Source: Agroathelia rolfsii (Eukaryota > Basidiomycota > Agaricomycetes > Amylocorticiales > Amylocorticiaceae). Taken from it: 64,000 nt of DNA. The translations under genes and the position numbers were made by a program. The DNA is taken from positions 3,348,001 through 3,412,000 of the forward strand of contig JABRWF010000003.1 in the NCBI GenBank assembly GCA_018343915.1, read 5' to 3'. The notes beneath the pieces were generated by a model, which saw nothing but the letters and a program-made list of their open reading frames with translations, had not been told where the DNA came from and made no database searches. Positions within the stretch are counted from its first letter, which is position 1. Each line of letters starts with the position of its first letter. This document shows, one piece after another, positions 57,582 to 64,000 of this stretch.

Positions 57582-58538
57582 TGCGAGATGAAAAGATGAC
57601 GAGCGGGGAAATGTGCGATGATGCAGACCGACAATTTGACGCCTACGACGGCACGAGACTGGCGCTGTGCAGATGGAGTAGCTGTCAAAGTAACACGAAG
57701 GGTCAGGCCGCCACGAGGCTACGGGTGTTTGATGCCAACTATATGTGTGTATGATGGAGTAATGTATGTGAAAGCGGGTACAAGAGGGCCAGGGTCTGTT
57801 CCGGGAGGTAAAACGCTGTGTTTCACGCCCGGGAGGGTGATCCGGGTGAGTATGTAGTCGACGAGGCAAAGGTAGAGGAGATTCCCGTGAGTGAACATGA
57901 ACACGAGGTCAAAGCCATTTTTATATGTTGCAAGACAAAAGGAGGTGGATTAGTCCAGTGAGTGTAAGTATAGTTAGAGTCTTGTTGAAGTCTTGTTCAT
58001 CTCCTTTTGCTTTTTAACTTGATAGGACAGACAGCATATTGACAGATGATTTGATGAGTAAAAGGAGGAAGCCTGAGGGGCCTTCAAAGCCTAGCCCGAG
58101 GAGAATTTTGTATACAAGAAGAACGTAGAAAGCAGATGTATGTATGTATGTAAGTATGTATACACAGCCGAGCAGCACTGATCATGATGCCTGATGGCAT
58201 AGCAGCATGCCATGCCAGAGCAAGAGCAATGATCAGGATTATGCACGCTTCGAACTACACGCGGTGGCGGCGTGGCAGGCCTTACTTGTGGCGGCACGCC
58301 AATTTGTGGTCATGTGCCAATCCGCTTATGGTAAATCAGCCACCGGACCTTGTTACTGGCGCAGTCGTCATCTTTCTCACCTCTGGGCCGGTAATGTGCC
58401 GTGTCCTTCGGTACGCCGGGCAGGGGTCGACTATTACCCACCTATAAGACTCAAGCAACGAAAAATTCATACCCACCACTTTTATATACACTTCTAACAG
58501 AACAAGCCATATCGACTCAAGTCCAGGTCCAGGCGGTT
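57582..58538. promoter_or_regulatory. Divergent upstream region with a GTAT microsatellite
   Basis: 957 bp between two start codons. GTATGTATGTATGTAAGTAT lies at about 58140-58160. TTTATATACA (58481-58490) lies about 55 bp before the plus-strand ATG and may be its TATA element. No gene is supported inside. Confidence 0.5.
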
Positions 58539-59288
58539 ATGACTGACTTGGTTGCCTCAGCAAATCTTCCGTCTCACGCAGATGACGTCAAGTCTCCCCC
58601 GGCTCTCGATGAATGCTTAGCCGCGGATGTGAGTGCCTGCTCGCCCGCGTCAGATCGGCGACAGCAGCTTGGTTTCTCAAACCAAGGAGTGCATATACTC
58701 ATCCTTTTGATCCAGAGCGACGAATCTTCTGAGGAAGGCAGCAGCTTCAGCTCCGAGTCATCACCCTCGTCCTCCATGTCCGGCCAGCTGGCGTTGCATT
58801 CACCATCACACATCGTGGGCACCCCCTATGGTGTCACCTCTCCCAGATTCGAATACCCATTTCCACCGGGCCAGGCGTCGAGCTCAGAGCCTCATTTACC
58901 CCTCTCGTCTTCACCCACAAACCTGTCTCAATCCTTATCCCCGATATCAGCGTCTGGGGACCTCTACCCAGACTATGGCACCGTCATGTCTATAGGTCTT
59001 TCATCCTCTACACCCTCCGTCGTAGATGCGAGCCACCGAGGCAGCTACACCATTGCCGTTCGGGGCGCAGCCTCTATCGCTTTGCGCAAACTAGGGGGTG
59101 GCGGCGTATCCATAGTCGAAATTCGCGAGCCCCCTGGACTGGCGCAGAAGAGAGGGTCGCATTCTAACCTTCCTCCTCTAATTTTCTCGGGCTCTCCTCC
59201 CTCCGAGACTAATATTAAGGAGTCTGGCCCAAAGGAAGGCGCCAATCGTCAGCTTCAAGCTACTCGGTCGGCTTCTAACCAGAGATAA
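58539..59288 (+). CDS. Serine-rich protein of unknown function
   Basis: The ATG is at 58539. The frame could run through, but a GTGAGT donor after GCGGAT (58630) and a GATCCAG acceptor at about 58714 define a convincing 86-nt intron. Splicing gives AAD-SDESSEEGSS in frame. The product is very rich in Ser and Pro, with acidic clusters (SSEEGSSFSSESSPSSS), and is probably disordered. Blocks that look less random are GTPYGVTSPRFEYPFPP, DLYPDYGTVMSIGLSSS and RGAASIALRKLGGGGVSIVE followed by IREPPG. There is no signal peptide or membrane span. I do not recognise the family. Confidence 0.6.
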   Translation: MTDLVASANLPSHADDVKSPPALDECLAADVSACSPASDRRQQLGFSNQGVHILILLIQSDESSEEGSSFSSESSPSSSMSGQLALHSPSHIVGTPYGVTSPRFEYPFPPGQASSSEPHLPLSSSPTNLSQSLSPISASGDLYPDYGTVMSIGLSSSTPSVVDASHRGSYTIAVRGAASIALRKLGGGGVSIVEIREPPGLAQKRGSHSNLPPLIFSGSPPSETNIKESGPKEGANRQLQATRSASNQR

Positions 59289-59796
59289 CATTTATCATCG
59301 TGTCGTCTCAGGGCAGTGTACACGCCTTTCATTGTTTACTCCGACGACTCGTTCTTTCCGTGATTGTGTTCGGTCGATCGATCGATTTGCTTCCCCTTTC
59401 TTTCATGTAGTTTTCTTTCTCTCTTTCTCGATGCAATTTGCTAGCCTTGGAATTATGCCCGTATTTTTGCACGTTACTTTTTTTTTTCTTTCTTTCTTTT
59501 TCTCAAGCCATTCAGCATCACTTGTTTTTCTTCTCATGGTTACATTATACTATTATGCTTACTATTGCCTTCCCAGTGTTCTTACGGCCGTTTACCACCG
59601 TCATTAGTTGACAGATTTTGATACGTTTCAAGTCCAAGATGTTATATTGGATACACGAATACATTTTATACAAGTGCTATTTCCTACAACTTTTCACAGG
59701 TGTATAACTAGTTCACACCTCTGAGAGCTAAAGAGATGGTAGGAGTGGTTATGAAACAGCCGTTTACTGTCAAGTTACATATGTGCACACAGATTT
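59289..59796. other. Convergent intergenic region
   Basis: T/C-rich 3' flanks of two convergent genes (for example CTTTCTTTCTTTTTCTC at about 59487). No gene is seen. Confidence 0.6.
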
Positions 59797-62209
59797 CTAC
59801 CAACCTCCCGAGTCGACTGTACCCCAACCGCTCGTGCTAGTTGTACCACTGGCGTTGCTGCCGCGTCTCCAACGGCCTTTTGACTTACCCTTGCTCTTGG
59901 TAGAAAAGCCATCATTATCAACATTTGAAGATGCTGTGGGGGGAGCAGGAGGGGAATTTGCTGGCCTTTGCTGCCTGGGCGGTTCCGTCTTGGCTGCAGG
60001 GGGAGGTGCAGCTTTAGGCCTGTTCTGTGACGATGGAGGAGGCCCTGCATTCCATGCATTTCCACTTTTAGAGCCCCAACCGGTGTTGTTACCCCCCGCT
60101 GAAGGCCTTTTGCCACCGCTATTAGTGAACGTGGTACCATTACTATTAGCAGCACCGCCGCGAGGGCCTAGACCGAAAAAAGATAGGAAAATCTGACATC
60201 AGATTTCATTCTACGTGAGCTAAGATCGGGATACCCACCTCGACGTGGCTGATTTTGCTTTCCGTTCAAGCCCGCCTGATATGCCCTCCAGGCCTTTCTG
60301 ATTTGTTCACTGTGGTCTAAACAGAGCTTCTTCTTGCAAAGGATGCCATGCGTATCGCATGTAATCTCCTTGACGAAATCATCTTTTGTCTTCATCTTTT
60401 CCTGTCCGCCTGAAGCACTTGCCCCTCCCTTATTGGAGCCCTTGCCGCCCCAAGTTGATTGTGCATCATGCCCATCGTTCGTACTCAGAGCCCCATACCT
60501 CGGATTCTCATTCTTCCACCCATCTGCACCGACCCCGCCGTCGCCTGCCCAGGAATCTAGCTCCCAATCATTATTTTCCGGAATTGGCGCACTGACAAAG
60601 TCGCCCACATCCTCCATCGTCATCCTCTCGAGCTCTTCGTAGGCCTCCACGGTGGTCCCCTCGATGATGTGCACAGAGCCAGCCATAGGCATATCGAGCG
60701 GACCCAGATCCTCGTCGTCCTCGTAGTCAGCCCATCGTCGAGTCGCAGCCGGCGTGTAGCTTTCGAGTGTAGGGGTTGCGAGACCTGAGGAGGATCCAGA
60801 TGCGCTCGAGGAGACGGTGTCGACCTGCAGGTCAGGAGGTTGGGTGTGTGCGCTCACGTTGTCAGCCCAGGCACTAATGTTTTCCGTATGGCTTACAGAG
60901 CCGGCTTTGGAGGGGGAAGTAACCCCTATTACGATAGGTTCAGCGATCACGAATAAAGCCATAACATGCAGTATCTTGTGGCAGATTTAACTTACAGTCA
61001 TTAGGCTCGACTGCTGATACATTGGATCCTGTGGGTCCAGTCCCTGATTCATAATAAACCAGATCCATTTAGTTGTTCATCCACTAGAGGTGGTGGACAG
61101 AGAGGAAATAAACCAACAAGAATTGAATATAGTTGGCCCTGTAGATTTAGAATTATTCCTGGACATGGCATTCGTACGAGGAGCGGGGCCATTCTCTCTG
61201 CGGGCCTGTGCCTGTCGTTTCTTCATCTCTTGCTTGATGGCTTTTTGCGTTTCCCATCCTGGTGCTCCCGGAACTGCATTAGAGGAATAGATATTAGATT
61301 TAGAGGTTGAAATAGAAATGAATATGGGCTATACAGACCAATACGAGGTGCAGGTTCAATTATAGGCGCCGGAAACTGTTGAGTTGGAAGAGGACGGCAG
61401 AGAGAGTCGTTTGTACGGTCTTCCGTGGTAGGCAGATCACACCAATGTGTTGTGGGGTAAGGAAATTTGATCATTCTGAAGTATTCGAACGGTGTATCGT
61501 CAGCCATTTGTCCACAGACCTGCAACAGATAACTCAATCCTTACTGATTGACTGGGGACCAATTCTTGAACCAATTTTCTTCCAAATATATTTGTTTCCA
61601 TCCTGGTATCCAGTTGAGAAAGAAAAACGCCCAAAATAAGTCATAATAGGAATAGATATGATATGATAATACATTTACCATACTTCTGGACTTCTCTGCC
61701 AGAACTGTATGTGCAGTAGTATATCTTGCTCACCCGGAGCTTCTCTTCCTCGCTCGGGTTGACGAGCATTTCGCTCCACCGATGTTCGCCGAGAAGCCTA
61801 TCGAAACCGTCAAAGTCTCTTGAGATCTCAATGATCACCATGTTGGCGGACTTTGATGAACGGCATTAGGTTTTGTTTGTTTGTTTGTTTGTTCATTTGA
61901 GATTGTTAGGACAAATTGAAAGCTCGTTCGGTTTCGCAATGATGGTTAATAGTACCCACACGAGGTTTATGATACATGGACAGGAACGGTCGCAGGCCTG
62001 TGATACTTGCGATCCAGCACATAAACTCAAGACGGTCCCCGGGCAGCTCCCAGTTACCATGGAGCGGGAATGGATGAACGACGGAGAGGTATCTGGAATG
62101 ATCATTGAGGCCAAATTGGGTATTATAAGAGACAAGATGGACTGGATCTAGAGATTCCCTACTTGGGTTCGTCATCAGAAGGTGGGGGCGTCTTGGGTCG
62201 CTTGGGCAT
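59797..62209 (-). CDS. Conserved fungal hypothetical protein with N-terminal globular and C-terminal Trp/Gly-rich parts
   Basis: Built from several exons. Exon 1 starts MPKRPKTPPPSDDEP and joins KYLSVVHPFPLHGNWELPGD across an about 70-nt intron. It continues through FMCWIASITGLRPFLSMYHK and a GTGGGT donor to SANMVIIEISRDFDGFDRLL and GEHRWSEM. Then come DDTPFEYFRMIKFPYPTTHW, the basic linker QKAIKQEMKKRQAQARREN, the acidic WADYEDDEDLGPLDMP and EITCDTHGILCKKKLCLDHS. The latter has a CxxH/C-like set that could bind zinc. A Gly/Ser/Trp-rich tail ends TSGWGTVDSGGW. The N-terminal part behaves like a compact domain, possibly RRM-like (VIIEISRDFDGFDRL). Without the two upstream exons the protein would begin at 61841. 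The function is unknown. Confidence 0.7.
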
Positions 62210-62798
62210 GATTTTGTTGGCAAGGGATAGTGTGTCTGTGGCAGTAAGTTTTGAGAGGGTACTGGTAGAAGCTTGGGCTTATTATTGTGGATCCTTGTTT
62301 ATGTACTTGTATGCGTCCCCCCGCGACGGCTCGAAGCTCAAGCGCCCACGACTGCTTTGATTGCATCCGGGTCCACATGTTCGCGCACGCGCATGCAATC
62401 TGTTTGTGTAATTAAAAAGGAGAACTTGCACAACATTAGCTGGTCGATGTTGAGATGAGAGCGAGAGAAAATACAAGATATGGTGTCATTCCTAGAGAAT
62501 GATTGTGGTGTTTTTTCAACTCTTTTGTTACTAAACACATCCATATGCACCAATCATTACTTGAACAGCGTTTTAAAATCATTTGATTGTTCTTCGGATA
62601 ATCACAAAAAAAATGAGATCAAATCCTTCAGGTACATTAGACAAAAGGGGCTGCTTCTAAATCATTAACTAGCATGAGTGATTCGTGATATATGCTATAC
62701 ATAAATCATTTAAGTAAGCCATGAGAGTCCTGGGCGAAGACAAAAAGCGTTCATCGTTGACCAAACCATAAATAATAAAAAAGAAAAAAAAGAAAAAA
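62210..62798. other. Intergenic, promoter of the hypothetical gene and 3' flank of the membrane gene
   Basis: 589 bp between two minus-strand genes. The alternating purine/pyrimidine stretch GCGCACGCGCATGC at about 62383 is the only notable piece; the remainder is AT-rich. Confidence 0.5.
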
Positions 62799-64000
62799 TC
62801 ATGAATGATATCCAGGTATTGCTTGGAAGCTTTTCTGACGCATGTCGGCCGTTGGTGACGGTGCTTTCAACTCTGGATGATTAACTACCTCCATGGTACG
62901 TAGTCTGGCACGTGTGCTATCCCTCCATTGTTCCGTACGCCCAAGCGCGGAGTCCGTATCATCCGCAGTACGGAAGGAGGCGGCGTCGCCAGCCCCGTTG
63001 ACTGCGCTTGTTGCGATCTCTGATTGAGGCGCTGTAACATAGGTAGCCGTTGATGCTGTAAATGAGGGATAGTGGCGAAGAGATCCCGAGGATTCAGTGG
63101 ACTGCGGCCCAATGCTGCTTGATCCAACTGAGCGTATACTATTGCGGAACGTAGCGGCCAGCAGCCTTACACCGCTGCCTTGTCTCGTCGAAGGTGGAGG
63201 AGAAAGATCTGCACCACTCAAGGGGAGTTCTGAGGGTGAGGAACGATTGCTATCGGCAGGCACGTGCAGCTCTGGTAATGATGACATTGGTGGGCGATTG
63301 CCTAGTATGCGACGGCTCCGACTTTTTGATGCCACAGAACGGGATGGCGCTAGTGAGCCATCATAGGGACGTGTATCGGCTGATGGAGAGGGGCTGTAAG
63401 GCGTGTACGACGTATGTGGAGCATATCGAGCACCGCCCAGTCGCATGTGCGTTTCCGTAGATGCCGAGTCCTGGGAGTAAGCACTCTTTGTCGTTGCGGC
63501 TGTCTTGTTTGTGCCCATTCGCGACAAAGATCCGGGTGGATGGGTGTGTCCGTCCTGGCTTCCTAGTACTAGGCGAGGGTCGAAGCTCACTGCAGGAAGT
63601 ACTGGAGGTGTTATTGTGATGTGCGGCGTAGATTCAAGACGCTGATGTTTATGGCTATCCTCTGAAGGCTCCTGACTATGCCCAGAAGTATCTTGCTGAT
63701 GCGAAGAGAGTAAAGGCGCATCTGGTCCAATTGTCATTTGCATTTGCGGAGTAGCTAGTGACTCAGATAGACCACTATCGATGGTACGCCTTCTGTCCTG
63801 TGTTGGTCTTCGTCTGCGGGCGAGAGGAACAACAATGGCTACGACGATGCATACGAATACGAATACGCCGACGACGACACCTGCAATAAGGCCCGTATTT
63901 GACGAGGACCTTGTCATAACGAACGTAGGTGTACTATGGTGGTAGAAAGCAGTGTCAGTGATGGACTGTACCACTGGCACCCTCAGGCTAGCTTGAGATT
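62799..64000 (-). CDS. Single-span membrane protein with long Ser/Pro-rich cytosolic tail (5' end outside window)
   Basis: The frame stays open to the window edge and reads through SQASLRVPVVQSITDTAFYH into a membrane span GLIAGVVVGVFVFVCIVVAI followed by VVPLARRRRPTQDRRR. The positive cluster after the span puts the tail in the cytosol. The tail of about 330 residues is Ser/Thr/Pro-rich and disordered (PPVLPAVSFDPRLVLGS, SADTRPYDGSLAPSRSVASK) and ends FQAIPGYHS. The extracellular part would lie beyond the window. This layout, one helix with a Ser-rich tail, is common in fungal sensor or adhesion-type proteins, but no specific family is recognised. Confidence 0.7.
   Translation of the reverse strand, partial: SQASLRVPVVQSITDTAFYHHSTPTFVMTRSSSNTGLIAGVVVGVFVFVCIVVAIVVPLARRRRPTQDRRRTIDSGLSESLATPQMQMTIGPDAPLLSSHQQDTSGHSQEPSEDSHKHQRLESTPHITITPPVLPAVSFDPRLVLGSQDGHTHPPGSLSRMGTNKTAATTKSAYSQDSASTETHMRLGGARYAPHTSYTPYSPSPSADTRPYDGSLAPSRSVASKSRSRRILGNRPPMSSLPELHVPADSNRSSPSELPLSGADLSPPPSTRQGSGVRLLAATFRNSIRSVGSSSIGPQSTESSGSLRHYPSFTASTATYVTAPQSEIATSAVNGAGDAASFRTADDTDSALGRTEQWRDSTRARLRTMEVVNHPELKAPSPTADMRQKSFQAIPGYHS

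Noticed and set aside
57582..57869. N-terminal extension of the hypothetical gene to 57869
   Set aside because: The added residues are His/Arg/Pro-rich and unlike the remainder, and the internal ATG gives a natural start.
1..64000. CRISPR array, bacterial operon or viral genome
   Set aside because: No regularly spaced direct repeats, and all genes are eukaryotic, intron-bearing fungal types.

Overview
The window reads as nuclear DNA of a filamentous basidiomycete, most likely an Agaricomycete. Genes are packed on both strands, and most are cut by several introns of roughly 50-70 nt with GT..AG ends. The protein families fit this placement: a GH7 cellobiohydrolase with a fungal CBM1, an SC15-like secreted protein, an Agaricomycete-type seven-helix membrane protein family, and fungal forms of Erg27, Spt7, Nrd1/Mrn1 and the vacuolar protease Pff1. 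I cannot name the species.

Layout: (1) 0-13.3 kb is a housekeeping block: the 3' end of an unknown gene, the COMPASS subunit Swd1, the mitochondrial tRNA GTPase Mss1, calcineurin B, Tti2, a small unknown protein, the Pumilio protein Nop9 and the tRNA thiolase Ncs6. (2) 13.3-20.8 kb holds a long promoter and a secreted cellobiohydrolase, followed by sterol ketoreductase Erg27 and snoRNP protein Nop58. (3) 21-30.9 kb is the accessory part: an MFS sugar transporter and two seven-helix membrane genes on a tandem segmental duplication. The second unit carries a decayed transporter 5' end and two non-autonomous DNA elements. (4) 30.9-43.4 kb holds a Cdc20/Cdh1-type APC/C activator, Spt7 (SAGA), a four-RRM protein (Nrd1/Mrn1), a small protein with Nup98-like modules and a carnosine N-methyltransferase-type enzyme. 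(5) 44.6-47 kb holds an SC15-like secreted protein and a 712-bp foldback element with TA target duplications. (6) 47-64 kb holds a secreted/vacuolar metallophosphatase, a vacuolar membrane protease, an Rrn5-like Pol I factor, an intron-containing tRNA-Gln(UUG), three proteins of unknown function and the C-terminal part of a single-span membrane protein.

Some genes belong together functionally. Nop9 and Nop58 both act in ribosome biogenesis, and the Rrn5-like protein in rRNA transcription. Mss1 and Ncs6 modify wobble uridine-34 of tRNAs, and the tRNA-Gln(UUG) belongs to the class Ncs6 acts on. Swd1 and Spt7 act in chromatin. The metallophosphatase and the vacuolar protease are head-to-head over a 301-bp shared promoter, and both carry His-rich tracts.

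The parts that look least ordinary are the 23.4-30.6 kb segmental duplication with its nested insertions, the foldback element at 46 kb, initiation codons isolated on 3-4 nt exons, and the protein built of three Nup98-like modules. I found no clearly undescribed defence or biosynthetic system.
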